Assembly: GCA_024138025.1 (NCBI GenBank)
Contig: JAMXBD010001100.1
Span: 421,256-485,255 of the forward strand
Length of the DNA stretch: 64,000 nt
Direction of reading: 5' to 3'
Source: Combretum micranthum
Lineage: Eukaryota > Streptophyta > Magnoliopsida > Myrtales > Combretaceae
Shown here in pieces: positions 49,066 through 60,215 of this stretch (positions are counted from its first letter, which is position 1; each line of letters begins with the position of its first letter). Under the pieces are notes generated by a model. It was not told the origin of the DNA, made no database searches, and saw nothing but the letters and a program-made list of their open reading frames with translations. A program made the translations under genes and the position numbers.

Positions 49066-50799
49066 TCATCGATCGTTTGAGATTCTTTGATTCTTTCTAT
49101 CAGAGTTGGCTCCATTACCAAATGGGAAATTTCTATTTCCGTGCTTTGCCCTAAATTCGATGCTCAATCTTCTCGAATTCTTTATAAGTTCTTTTTGAGT
49201 TGTGAGCATGGCTGCAACTTCTCCATGGTTCTTCCGACTCAAAGCGTCTGCTACCGCATTCACTCTTCCAGGGCAATAATTTATTCCAAGATCATAGTCT
49301 TTGATCAACTCCAACCATTCCTTTGCCTCATATTCAATTTCCTTTTGTGTAATAAATACTTGAGGCTCTTATGGTCCGTATAAATCTCGCATCTCTGTCC
49401 ATATAGGTAGTGCCTCCAAAGCTTGAGAGCAAAGACAACTGCGGCTAACTCAAGATCATGCGTCGGGTAATTTTGTTCATGCGGCCTCAACTGCCGTGAA
49501 GCATAAGCAATTACTTTCCCTTCTTGCATAAGCACATCCTAAGCCATTTCTTGACGCATCACTATGGACGGTATATGGTTTTTCCGGATCAGGTAAGGTT
49601 AAAATCGGAGCAGATACCAACCGTTGCTTTAACTCTTGGAAACTTTGTTCCCTCTTCTCATTCCAAATGAATCTTTCATTCTTCTGGGTCAACTGAGTTA
49701 GTGGCTTAGCTATTTTTGAGAAATCTTGCACAAACTTCCTGTAATAGCCAGCTAATCCAAGAAAACTTCTAATCTCAGTCACCGTCCTTGGTTGTTTCCA
49801 TTCCATTACGGCCTTAATCTTTTCAGGATCTACTGATATTCCTTTCCCTGAGATAACATGTCCTAGAAAAGATATTTGGTCCAACCAAAAGTCACACTTG
49901 GATAATTTGGCATATAGCTTGTGCTCCCTTAAGGTTTGTAATGCCATTCTCAGATGTTCTTTGTGTTGCTCCCGTGTTTTAGAATAGACCAAAATATCAT
50001 CAATGAAGACAATCACGCATTTATCCAAGAGCGGCTTATACACCCGATTCATCAAGTCCATGAAAGCAGCTGGTGCATTAGTCAATCCAAAGGGCATGAC
50101 CATGAACTCATAGTGTCCATACCGAGTTCTAAAAGCGGTCTTTGACACATCCTCTGGTTTTATCCTCAGCTGGTGGTATCCAGATCTCAAATCAATGCGT
50201 GAGAATACACTTGCTCCTTGTAGTTGGTCAAAGAGATCGTCAATCCTTGGCAATGGATACTTATTCTTTATAGTGACCTTATTGAGTTCTCGATAGTCAA
50301 TACACAACCTCATCGATCCATCCTTCTTCTTTACGAATAATACCGGAGCTCCCCAAGGCGAGACACTTGGTCTAACAAATCCTTGGTCAAGCAATTCTTG
50401 TAATTGCTTCTTAAGTTCCTTGAGCTCAACAGGTGCCATTCGGTATGGTGCCTTGGATATAGGTTCTGTTTTTGGCATCAAATCGATCTCAAAATCGATT
50501 TCTCGTTTTGGGGGTAACCCAGGCAATTCTTCTGGAAAAACATCAGAGAATTCATTAACGATGGGGATGTCGTCAATGTTGGGTCTTTCCTTATCCTCCT
50601 CCGTACTTCCCACATAACTTTCAACTCCTTCCTCAACCTCTTCAATTACCTCGAACGAACTTAACTCCAAACTTTTAGAAGTTGCGGATTCTCCCAAAAA
50701 TGTAGCTTTCTTCCCGTCTTGTCCCATGAATTCCACCTTTTTATTTCTACAATCTACCTTTGCTTCCACCATGGACAACCAACTCATTCCGAGAATCAC
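49066..50799 (-). CDS. pol: Chromovirus reverse transcriptase and RNase H
   Basis: An open frame of 440 codons (49477-50799) starts in the protease C-terminus (ILGMSWLS) and holds the Gypsy RT motifs: [20 protein letters not shown] (141-160), [10 protein letters not shown] (164-173), [12 protein letters not shown] (199-210), MPFGLTNAP (235-243), FIDDILVYS (265-273, catalytic Asp pair), LSKCDFW and [11 protein letters not shown]. RNase H starts in the same frame (TVHSDAS) and continues after a one-base shift near 49515 with [30 protein letters not shown] and [11 protein letters not shown]. After another shift near 49310 follows [20 protein letters not shown] with ADALSR. The catalytic residues are intact. 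Only the frame is broken, twice within the RNase H. Confidence 0.93.
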
Positions 50800-51157
50800 T
50801 TCGTACTTGCTATTTCTATTACTATAAGATCGGTAGTTGCTTCATGGCCTTGTATCTTCATGGGGCAATTCCTTATTACTTCTTTGGTAGTCACCACACT
50901 ACCGGTGGGGGTTTTTATACGAAAACTTGTTGTGATTGTGGTGATAGGTAAACCGGTCTTCAAGGCTATACAGTGGCAACAAAGGAATGTGTTGCACCGG
51001 TATCGAAGAGGGTATAAGCGGTTAGGTCCCCTATTTGTATGGTTCCTGCGTTCAAGACGCGTGTTACTATTCTTATTGTCCTTATAAGGTTCCCTAGACA
51101 TCTATTATTTCCAACATACATCATAACTTTATACTCAACAGATATCAAAACAGACAT
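50800..51157 (-). CDS. pol: Chromovirus aspartic protease
   Basis: The active-site block [12 protein letters not shown] is in the frame 50966-51157 (DTG catalytic triad). A one-base shift near 50980 moves the rest to frame 50796-51101: [37 protein letters not shown] second shift near 50803 leads into [11 protein letters not shown], the normal end of this protease. The N-terminal part is in the same frame as gag, seven codons after the gag stop. It would cleave the Gag-Pol precursor. Confidence 0.9.
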
Positions 51158-51175
51158 ATATTTTAAAGGTTGAGG

Positions 51176-52507
51176 CTAACCTGTAACCAAGCTATAGTCA
51201 TACTCCTCTCCATGGTCCAGGGCAGCCAACTCTACTCCTTCTTCGGCATCCTCCTCGCAGACCCATTGCCCTTCAAGGTTGTAAATTCTCAGCCCATGCA
51301 TAGATGATGCCGAGCGACTTCCGCTTCCATTCCCACTCCTTGTCGGGGCAAGTCCTCCTGAAGATCCAACAGGTCGATTTGTTGTGAGATTTCTTTGGGG
51401 ACACTCGTTGGCAAAATGTCCCATTTGCTTGCATACGAAACAAGTCGTAGAAGCTTTCTTTGGGCAATCCGGTATCTTATGGCTCGGGTCACCACAGAAA
51501 TAACATTTGTTCTGGAGAAGGGGGCATCTCTTCGGATAGTGCGCCCCTTTGCATTTCCAACAACTTACTGCTGCCTTGGAATTATCCTTTTGTCCACCGA
51601 AATTTCCCTTAAAGTTGCTAATTGGTTTAAACCTCTTAGAAGGGAAATTGGAGCTCGTTCCTGGTTGAAATTTCCTTCCAAACACATGCACTTTCTTCTC
51701 AGAAGTCCCAGCTTTCCTTTTCTTGGCCCCTTCAACAATTCTTGCTCTTTCAACCAATTCTCTGAAGGTGCGAATGTCAAACTCTTCTAACCGCATCCTT
51801 AAGTCCTCATCTAACCCATTCAGGAACACTTGTCGTTTCAGCTCCTCACTATACTTATAAGAATCCGGAGCATACTGCAGGAGTCGGCTGAATTCCGTCT
51901 CATATTGTTCTATGGATTTTCCTTTCTGGGATATGTGCAAGAAATCCGCACTATACCTTACTCTTAAACTTCCAGGGAAATAATTTTCCAGAAACTCATT
52001 CCGAAACATATCCCAGGTGATAGGTGGCGGCAATTCCCTACTCTTGGACTCCCACCAGACGCGGGCATTAAACCTCAACATATAAGTACCATAGCTTATT
52101 CGAAGATGATGAGGAACTTCATAGGCGGCAAAAGATCGTTCTATCTGCGCGAGCCAATCTTCAGCTTCATCTGGTTTCCCAAAAGCTCCGTCAAAGTAAC
52201 GGTTACTTTTGATAAAATCTGGGAGTGAAGTTCTGTATGGTCGAGGTGGTGGCGAGGCGGCAGGGTGCTGTATGTGATTGAGCATCAGGTGCTGCTGGTC
52301 CATGTACAGATGCTTGGGTCCTGCTGGGGTGGTGCTTGAGCTGGTGCCTGTGGCATATTCCTCTGTTGTTGTTGAACTAACACATTAAGAAGCTGTGTTA
52401 ATGACCCAGAGTGGCTTGGAGATTGCCTTGCTGGTCTGGGGCAGGAGCCACAGGGGGCACTTCTGGTTGGTTAACTTCTTCAGGCGGGTTATTCGATGCC
52501 TGCCTCA
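51176..52507 (-). CDS. gag: Chromovirus Gag with three zinc knuckles
   Basis: An open frame from Met at 52303 gives 375 residues. It holds SLPDFIKSNRYFDGAFGKPD and EAEDWLAQIERSF (residues 26-58), WWESKSRELPPPITWDMF, ENYFPGSLR and QYETEFSRLLQYAPD (retrotransposon gag core), a basic linker (195-245), then three CCHC knuckles at about 248-260 (one residue short between Cys and His), 267-280 and 288-301. The natural start is probably upstream at 52507, where MRQASNNPPEEVNQPEVPP precedes a one-base shift near 52400. It ends LVTG then TAG at 51176-51178, and the same frame continues into the protease. Gag builds the particle and binds element RNA. Confidence 0.92.
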
Positions 52508-53631
52508 TCCTTGGTCGTCCCCTTCTAGGTCGGCTGTTTTAATCGTTTACGTAAATACTAGATTATTAAGTCTTTTACATACTAAGTTACGGAAATTGCG
52601 GAAATTTTAAAGAAATACATAAAAGAAATATCACACAAGAGAAGTTTAAGCAACTAAATCAAGAGATGAAATTTGTTTAAACCAAAATATTTAATTAAAA
52701 AGCATAGAAGGGAATAAAATCTTATAAAGAAATCAAAGAAATTCAAAATACAACAAATATTAAACACTTTTTCGAAAACATAAATTAAACTACTAATCGA
52801 TCCTATATCCTAAGTCGATCTGGTTACAAAATTCTTGTTGGACACATGGGATTGCTCATGTGGATCCTTCCTTCTTTCTTTGATCTTTTCTTCCTGGTGA
52901 GGGAGTTGCATTACGGTGGTTGGGTCTAGAAGTCGTCCTTAGCCATCTTAGTTACGAACAGCTTCAAGTTGCTTCGGTCCATCATTCTTTTTCCTTTGCG
53001 GAGGGTTGATTTCTAGACGTGCTTGGCTCCCGTTGATCAAACTTCGTCTGCGCTGCATGCTCCTCATCGGATACTTCACTTCTTTCTCGATCAGGTTTCT
53101 TACGCGAGATCGTCTTCGATTCGGGATATTCTCATCAGGCCATTTGAAATCTTGACTGGCTTTACGTTGGTTGGAAATATCCTTATCTCGTCCATGATCT
53201 TGCTGGCTCATCGTGGGCATAGATATATAATCGGCTATGGAATTCCAAGTTCAAAAATCGGGAAAACTGAACGTCTATCGCTTCGGGAAGTGAACTTAGC
53301 TTCTTGGAGCGTAGAGTTGTGGTTGTAATGGCACGTGGGCCGTTCCCTTACCGTAAGGAAACTTCTAAGTTAGTCCAATAGGGCAAACTCCTTACATAGG
53401 CTTCTTACTTTTAACCGGTAGTCCACAAGGGTTTCACCATTTCTTAAGTTCAAACATTGGGCCTTAACTCTAACTTCTCCAAGAGTAAACTATAAAGGAC
53501 AAGGGAGGTCATTAATTCTCCTTTTTGAGAATTTCTAAACTTGTCTAATCCTATCTAAGTCCTTTCGTAAACATATCTATCTTTTTCTATTCTAGATTTA
53601 TTCCTATTACCTTTATTTCTATAAACTTGTT
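52508..53631 (-). other. Chromovirus 5' leader with an unrecognised 90-codon frame
   Basis: About 1.1 kb lies between the primer site and gag, longer than needed for packaging. A minus-strand frame at 52948-53220 predicts a very basic, Arg/Lys-rich 90-residue protein (KWPDENIPNRRRSRVRNLIE is a sample) with no family I recognise. It might be a chance frame in purine-rich leader RNA. Confidence 0.5.
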
Positions 53632-53643
53632 GCTCTGATACCA
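53632..53643 (-). other. Primer binding site, initiator Met-tRNA
   Basis: On the minus strand TGGTATCAGAGC follows eight bases after the LTR end (...CGTGACA). It is a perfect 12-base match to the complement of plant iMet-tRNA. Confidence 0.92.
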
Positions 53644-53651
53644 ACTTAAAC

Positions 53652-56600
53652 TGTCACGCCCCGAAGGGTACCCTAAACGTGGCAGTCCGCCACATATAAT
53701 ATCAAGGCTTAAGAATGGCTACCTTAGTCATGCGAAAGCCTTAGTATTATATGTAAGGCGTCTAACACGGTAATAGGAGACGCTTTTGGGAAGCATAGTT
53801 TAAGCAAGTAAAGATAAACATACAAGAATCCAGAAATAAAGTATATCATATCATTAATAACCAAAGGTCTATTACATAATTTCTTAGGGGCATACCCCCG
53901 CTAATCCAAGGATCGTGATAAACTTTATAACATCCAAAATACTACATTAAAGATTTCAAAGGAATTCTAATCTAAGTCTTCGAGTAGATTTCCTCCAAAA
54001 GCTTCAATATAAAACTACACGGATACGGGAAGACCTCGGGCACAAAAATAGGTGTTCCTGAGAATACAAATATCTATAGGGGTGTAAGCTTATGGGCTTA
54101 GTGAGTAAATCCCAAAATTCATACTCGAAGAAAATTATCAATCAAGTTTATTATTCAAACATATGAAATGCAACAACCACGTGAGCATACAAGACATATG
54201 ACTTTCCGGGAATCATATGTTGAATGAATTACGCCCTTCATTCGGGGTTGGGTATTCAGGCCAATTACAGCCACAACTTTTAAAAACACTTTTATAGATC
54301 TTACCGGCTCCTATACGCCATCAAAAACTTGTAGTTATTACAGGCTCCTACTAGCCACCAATTTAAGTAGTTCTTACTGGCTCCTACTCGCCACTACATG
54401 ATATACCGGTTATGTCTACCACCACTATTATACACTTGTCCCACCAATTGTATAGTAGTGAATGCAATGTGACTCAACATATGAAGTGCATGAATAATTT
54501 CTTTAATTAAAGTCTAGTAGTTACATTTAACTTCTTTCAAGTGATCAACAATTTCAAACACAAGATATTAATGCACATACAACTTTATTACAAACAAATC
54601 GAGTTTCGATATACTTAGTATTCTTTCAACATATTATCATACACTTCCTTTTGATTTTTTTAAATTCTAGTGCAACTAATTTTACAAGCACAATCAAGAG
54701 TATGAAAAATAACGGGGAATAAACTCACTCAGCCATGATGACACCTTTCTTGAAACGGATGAGTCGTTCGGGATTTCCACTAATCGTAAAATCTTCGGGA
54801 TATGAACAATCCTCCTCGAGATTATCTAAAAGAAAGAAAAATACTTAAGATGAGTATTTCATGAACTTCTTTTCTTGAAGATTCTAATCTTTTCTTAAAA
54901 TCGCGGTAAAATCGTATAAGGGGAAATTCCAACTTAAAATGGCCATAACTTGCTCATTTTAACTCGGAATTTCGCGTATAATATACCGTTTTCTACCTAC
55001 TCGAAAGATCTACGCATTTCTAAACTTATTTTCATAAAACTAGGTCGTTTGGGTCCGAAAAGACAGCGACCAGATTTGCCACGAATTTGCAAACACTTGT
55101 TTTCCTTCTTGTAAACAAAGCTCATTTGAAAAGATAAATATTTCAATTATTTTGTAAACTTTTGAAAGGTATATATATATATTGTAATGACTCATAACAA
55201 ATGTATGAAGTAAATGAAGTTGTCTCAACTTATAAAAAGTAAGGTTTTAAAAGACTTTGAACTTGAGATTCTATTGAATATTTATTTTACTTTTGAAAGA
55301 TCTTGAGTTATTGAGATATTCTTTTTCTAAATTTAATCTCTCGTAATTTTTAATTTCCTAAGTGTGGTTTTATTTTCTAAACTTGGATTCAAAAGTAGTA
55401 AAATGACATTTTTATTTCTTGTAATGATTCCAAAAGAATTTCTACTTCTTGATGAAAGATAAGTTTTCATAAAACCTTTTGTTTATGTAAGAAAAATCAT
55501 TCCATGCATGTTCATGGTTTTTAAGAAATCCATTTTCCATATTTATTTCTTTAGAAAGAATCTTTAATTCAAGAAAACACTTTCATTTATTTTTGTTGAG
55601 ACAAAAACATTATGTTCATGCATGAATATGAATCATAAGCTATAGAAATATAAAGTAATAACTTGAAAGCTTAAGTAAATAATAAAGTAAATCAAGTATT
55701 GGGACCTTAGCTTCATCAAGGTACCCCGGGACTAAGAAAAGACTAGTCCCGAAAAGAAAAGAAAGAGAAATTGTTTTGACTTGATGAGGACAAGTCTAAG
55801 ACTAGAATGACTAGTCTTAAAATCAACTTGAAATAAATCGCATAAAGTAAATAAATTGCATGAAAGATAAATAAATTGCAAGATAATGAGCTTATATGCT
55901 CTAAATAGTATATATCTATATAGTATATTAGATAGTATAACATAAAGGAAATATAAAGAACATAAAGGAACATAAAGAGATTGATATTATGAACAAAAAC
56001 AAAGTATGAACTATTTGCTTTCTTAACCTTGGTTTTAGAAAACACACACTAAGCTCATACTAAGTAGATGAACATGAAGAATTCTTGAGAAATTTCTTAC
56101 CTAAAGGAAGCTAAACTAAGAACTTCTTGAAAGAACTCTTGAGAGAAATTGGAGAGAAATTTTTGTAGAGTAACTTTAGAGAAGAAGAGGTGTGAAAGAA
56201 GTGAAGGTATGAGGGGTATTTATAGGAAAATGTGGGAGATAAATTGTGTTAATTAAATAATTGAAATAAAACAAATTGAGGATAGAGAGAGGGGCCGGCG
56301 CCATTTGCAGGTGGGAGGAGGAAAAATTAATTTTTTTGTTATTTTGTTAATTAAAAGTAAGAAATGAAAGATGTGAAGTTGTATTGGAAATGAAAATGTG
56401 TAAGAAATAGGTGTATGGTTGTAAGAAAAAAAAAGTAGAGATAGATGAATAGTGTAGAATAGTAGAAAATAGTGTAATGTAAAAGTAGACATGACAATTA
56501 AATACCGGTAGTAAGAAAATACGCGTATAAAAGCGATATCTGATATTTTAGCTACCGAAAAATTACGAAATTGATATTTTTGGAAATCTCATATTTTTAC

Positions 56601-56900
56601 GAGTCTAACGGTATATTCGGAATATTTTTCCTATTCCGGGCTTCCGGACACGTTTTTCAAGAACTGTCCGATCGGGTTCAAAGGACACTCGAATTTTGAA
56701 AAACTGATATTTTTATAAAACCTATAGCTATTACGAACTATTACAACTAATTTTCCCTTCGTTTTCTAGGGCTTGAGAAAACGGCAATGCCGGACTTAAG
56801 CGGTTACGGTAAACTAGGGTTTGGTTGACTCTGGGAAATCCGGTTGACTTCCGATTAGGGTTTAAACTATAATTCGGATCCAAAATTTCGGGGATTTACA
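53652..56900 (-). repeat. Chromovirus 5' LTR
   Basis: 3249 bp. On the plus strand it starts TGTCACGCCCCGAAGGG and ends TTTCGGGGATTTACA. It is nearly identical to 44340-47623, with differences mainly being 1-3-base indels. Confidence 0.96.
56217..56225 (-). promoter_or_regulatory. TATA box of the chromovirus 5' LTR
   Basis: CTATAAATA on the minus strand, followed by ACCCC and a CT-rich stretch as in the related LTRs near 46923, 5790 and 23612. Conservation in four LTRs suggests this is the real core promoter. Confidence 0.7.
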
Positions 56901-56905
56901 ATCAT

Positions 56906-58849
56906 TGATTGCTCAAAGTTATGGTAGTTACATTTTGTGTCTTGGAATTTTATTGATAAGGATTTTAATCTGCTAACTATAACCAAATTGTTCACATTTA
57001 ATATTATTAAATCTTGAAAAATCGAGATTGATCTTTGCGATTTTTTCTAAAAGTTCTTCGAAATTATATGTTATGTTTTTTGTAATTGTCATATTCAGGT
57101 TGTGCAATATTAGGGAGTTTAAAAAGGGTAAGAAGAAAATTTCCACCTCTATATTTCTTTATAAAATTGTAGTGAACTATAGCAACACTAAGCTTTCTAA
57201 TTTCTTCTCTCTCGGACACCTTATGTTCTCCCCATCTCTCTCTTTCCCTTACCACCCACTAATCTCTTCTAAGCAAAAATTCTTGAGCTTGTAGATGATA
57301 TGCGCATTCTATTCCACAATAAAGGTAAATAATATCTATACTCTTATTGATGTATAAAAGTAGTATTTACAAGGATTTCTTAAAAAGAAAAAAGCACATA
57401 AATCAATAAGTAAATCCATATATCCTCTACTCTTCATTATTCTCTTAATGACAAAATTTAATCAAAAATCAAATTCGAATGGAATTTGCCTAAGATAACA
57501 TTTGGGTTTGATTTTATGGAATTATAGAATTCCCACTTCATTTTCCTTAAGATTGTAGATTTCGATTATCTCTCTTTAATTTAACCTATAAAAATCTTGC
57601 TCAAAATTGAATTTTGCTAAATCATTGAATAAATCCTTTCATAAATTATGAATTGATAAAATTGAGTTTATGTATAGAAAATTTATGAGCAAGTGATGTT
57701 GATTGGAGATTATAGTTAAGTGGAAAATAAAGTAGAGATCATAGTTAGGATTGTAATTAAAAAATAAAATCAACAAATGATTTAGGAAAAAAATTTTGGA
57801 AACTTAAGGTGTTTTAAAGCTTAAAGATCAACCCAAACAATCTCTCTCACAAGTGCATTGTATCAACAAGCTTCTTAAAGGAAAGAGATAGAAGATCACT
57901 TGACAAGGTGGTCAAATGTCCTGTAGGCCAATCAACCACCCTTATAGCTTGATCAACTAACCCACTAAGCATATAATCACTTGTATAAATGAAAGAATTA
58001 AGTTTGCTTTTAGGACTTATAATCTATGAGTATAATTAGGTTTTATAATATATTATATATTAGAGTAGGAATTAGACAATAATATCCAATGATATTAAAG
58101 TTAAGATGGATTCCTTGAATATAGCTATTATTACGTGATATATGTCCGTTTAAGATATTTGTAATCAAAATAATTAATATTCAATTTTAAATGTGTTTTT
58201 TATTTATGCAAAGCCCCTCAAACTTATGGGTAGTAACCATTAATGAAGAAGATGACCTTAAACTTCCTAGATAATGGCCTTAAATTAGGCATTAAACGTG
58301 CTACTACGATTTGAACAGGTTGTCAATATAAGTACTATTAATACAAGTTAGTTGAGTGACAATGAAATTATTATGAGATATATTAGTTTATTTATTTTGT
58401 ACACATGTCCTTTTTAGATTGGTAGCTAACTTGTATAGAGTACATATATATATGCTTTTGTAACAAAATGTTAGTTACGACGAACTAATACAATTATAAA
58501 GCTCTCCGCTTCATATTTCAACTTCGTCTATTCGTCTCTCTTCAACATAGGGAAATCCTTCATTCCTAGATGGTTCAAAGCAATTTCTAAATTACATTTC
58601 ATCAATACTTGATCTAGATTTTGTTTCCATGAATTTCTCTTGTTCTTGTGGTTTCTTATAAGTTTTATATTCATTAGAGTTCTTGCGATACTTTAGGTTT
58701 TGATTTCATAATGAATATTGGAGATAATGTTGTATTTGATCCACTGTATATATCTGGATAGGATAATCGGGGGATGAGCATAGGAACTTTGATCTATAAT
58801 GGCAGTAACTTTCTTTCTTAGAGTAGATCTATTTGAATGGTTTTAAACG
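56906..58849. other. AT-rich intergenic DNA
   Basis: No gene is supported. 57115-57280 repeats the spacer of the 19.6-20.3-kb direct repeat. 58320-58560 has LTR-like features (AGTTAGTTGAGTGAC, then a TATATATATGCTTTTGTAAC block and TTCAACTTCG before CTTCAACA near 58548), possibly a Copia solo LTR, but I could not match target duplications. Confidence 0.45.
57115..57280. repeat. Dispersed repeat, second copy of 19889-20039
   Basis: Shares TATATTTCTTTATAAAATTG, TAGCAACACTAAGC, CACCTTATGTT and ACCACCCACTAATCTCTTC in the same order with 19909-20036. Confidence 0.85.
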
Positions 58850-58934
58850 TGTAGACACCCAATTTTTGCCCAATTAATTAAGGCTTAAAATTTAATTAAA
58901 CTCATTTTCCAAAAGCCTTAATTAAGATTGATGA

Positions 58935-59060
58935 AGTTGGCTAAGTGATCAAGCACAGGCCAAATGGCCTGTTGGTTAAATGCATTGATCCAAACACACA
59001 TCCAAGCTCAATGACACAAGTTCAAACCCTAGCAAAGGCAAAATTTTGTCTTTTTATCAT
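58935..59060 (+). mobile_element. Possible tRNA-derived SINE segment within the LTR
   Basis: TGGCCTGTTGG (58965-58975) resembles an A box, and AAGTTCAAACCC (59019-59029) is a near-perfect B box about 50 bases downstream. No target duplication or clear tail was found, so it may be chance. Confidence 0.3.
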
Positions 59061-59927
59061 CTCATTATTTTTGCCTTTGCATCTTCCTCAAATGACTTTT
59101 GCACTACTTTGCACGGTTTTTAACTAACAAAACTTCATAATTAATTGAAATTGATGAAGCAAGTTGCAAATGGTTATAGAATAAGAAAGATTAGTGCAAA
59201 AAAACAACCCAAAAGTCACAAAATTCAATTTATAAAGCATTCAATTGCACATGAATAGGAGTTACAAAAATTGATGAATTGGACAATTAATCTATCCATA
59301 TTGGATGAATCTGACATGAATATGAAGGATCAATCATCAATTCATCGGTTAAGAATGAATCAAGCCAAATTTTTTGTTAAATTCGTGGAAAAACAAAAGA
59401 GGCAAAAAACGATTCATTTTCGAAACTGTTTGAAACGTAAATTGAGCTTGCAACCTAAAAAGGAGGTCCTAGGATCAAAAGGCACAAGTCAATTTCAAGA
59501 AAACACATACATAACCATATCAATTCGAGATTCTCGAATTTAGGAAGAAAAATTCGAATTTTTTCAAATTCGAAGTGATTGAATCCAATTTTAATCAAAT
59601 TGAGTGTGTTAGGAATGTTAGAACCTAATTTTGATGTTTTAGTGTGCTTGGATTTGATCAAATTGATCAAATTAACCTCTGCAATTTTTTTTAATTTTCG
59701 AATTTGCGCCGCCGTACAACCACCGCCGAACCGCCCTTTGCCGCCGTTCTGGGCTGAACCACCACCTTCGGATGATGCGCAACCACCATAGGAGTCGGCC
59801 TACAAGCTTCCAGCCACCGAGACCACCGAGCCGCCGGAATCCGCCCCAAAAAGCGCGTCATCGTCTTCTTCACCCCCGGAGCTCCGAGATCCGACCCGAA
59901 GATCCGAATCCAACCCGATCGGTCATC

Positions 59928-59955
59928 GGTCAACTGGTCGTCGGTCAACGGTCAA
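59928..59955 (-). promoter_or_regulatory. Cluster of three W-box-like TTGACC motifs
   Basis: GGTCAA (complement TTGACC) at 59928, 59943 and 59950, two of them 7 bases apart. W boxes bind WRKY factors in plants. Function here is inferred only from sequence. Confidence 0.4.
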
Positions 59956-59959
59956 CTCT

Positions 59960-60215
59960 GATCAGACGGTCCAGATTCATCAAGCAGATCCGACGGTCCC
60001 AGATTTGATCAAACAGATCAACGGCCCAGATTTATCAAGCAGATCAGACGTCCAGATTTTATCAAGCATATCAGCGTCCAGATTCGATCAAGCAGATCAA
60101 CGGCCCAGATTTCATCAAGCAGATCAGACGGCCCAGATTTGATACATCGATCAATGCCCCAGATTTGGTCAATTCGATCAGACGATCCAGATCGGTTTAG
60201 CAACGATCTACGCTT
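59960..60215. repeat. 27-bp tandem array, nine units, in the Tat-like LTR
   Basis: CCAGAT-type starts lie at 59971, 59999, 60026, 60052, 60078, 60105, 60133, 60159 and 60187, that is 26-28 bases apart. The unit is close to CCAGATTTGATCAAGCAGAT followed by CAACGG-type sequence. Each unit carries one or two GATC. Units differ by a few bases. Confidence 0.92.

Larger units (their letters stand above)
44340..56900 (-). mobile_element. Complete Tekay/Del-type chromovirus (Ty3/Gypsy), TSD ATCAT
   Basis: A 12.56-kb element on the minus strand with two long LTRs (53652-56900 is 5', 44340-47623 is 3'). ATCAT flanks it at 44335-44339 and 56901-56905. The iMet primer site lies at 53632-53643 and the polypurine tract abuts 47624. 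The order gag, protease, RT, RNase H, integrase, chromodomain-type tail is that of plant chromoviruses, and the sequence motifs fit the Tekay/Del lineage. LTRs are nearly identical apart from small indels. The pol frame is broken by several single-base shifts and one in-frame stop between gag and protease. Either the copy is recently dead or some breaks are sequencing errors. Confidence 0.95.

Noticed and set aside
59691..60203. Open frames on both strands in the GC-rich island
   Set aside because: They follow from high GC (few stops) and from the 27-bp array, a multiple of three. They have no start context or domain.
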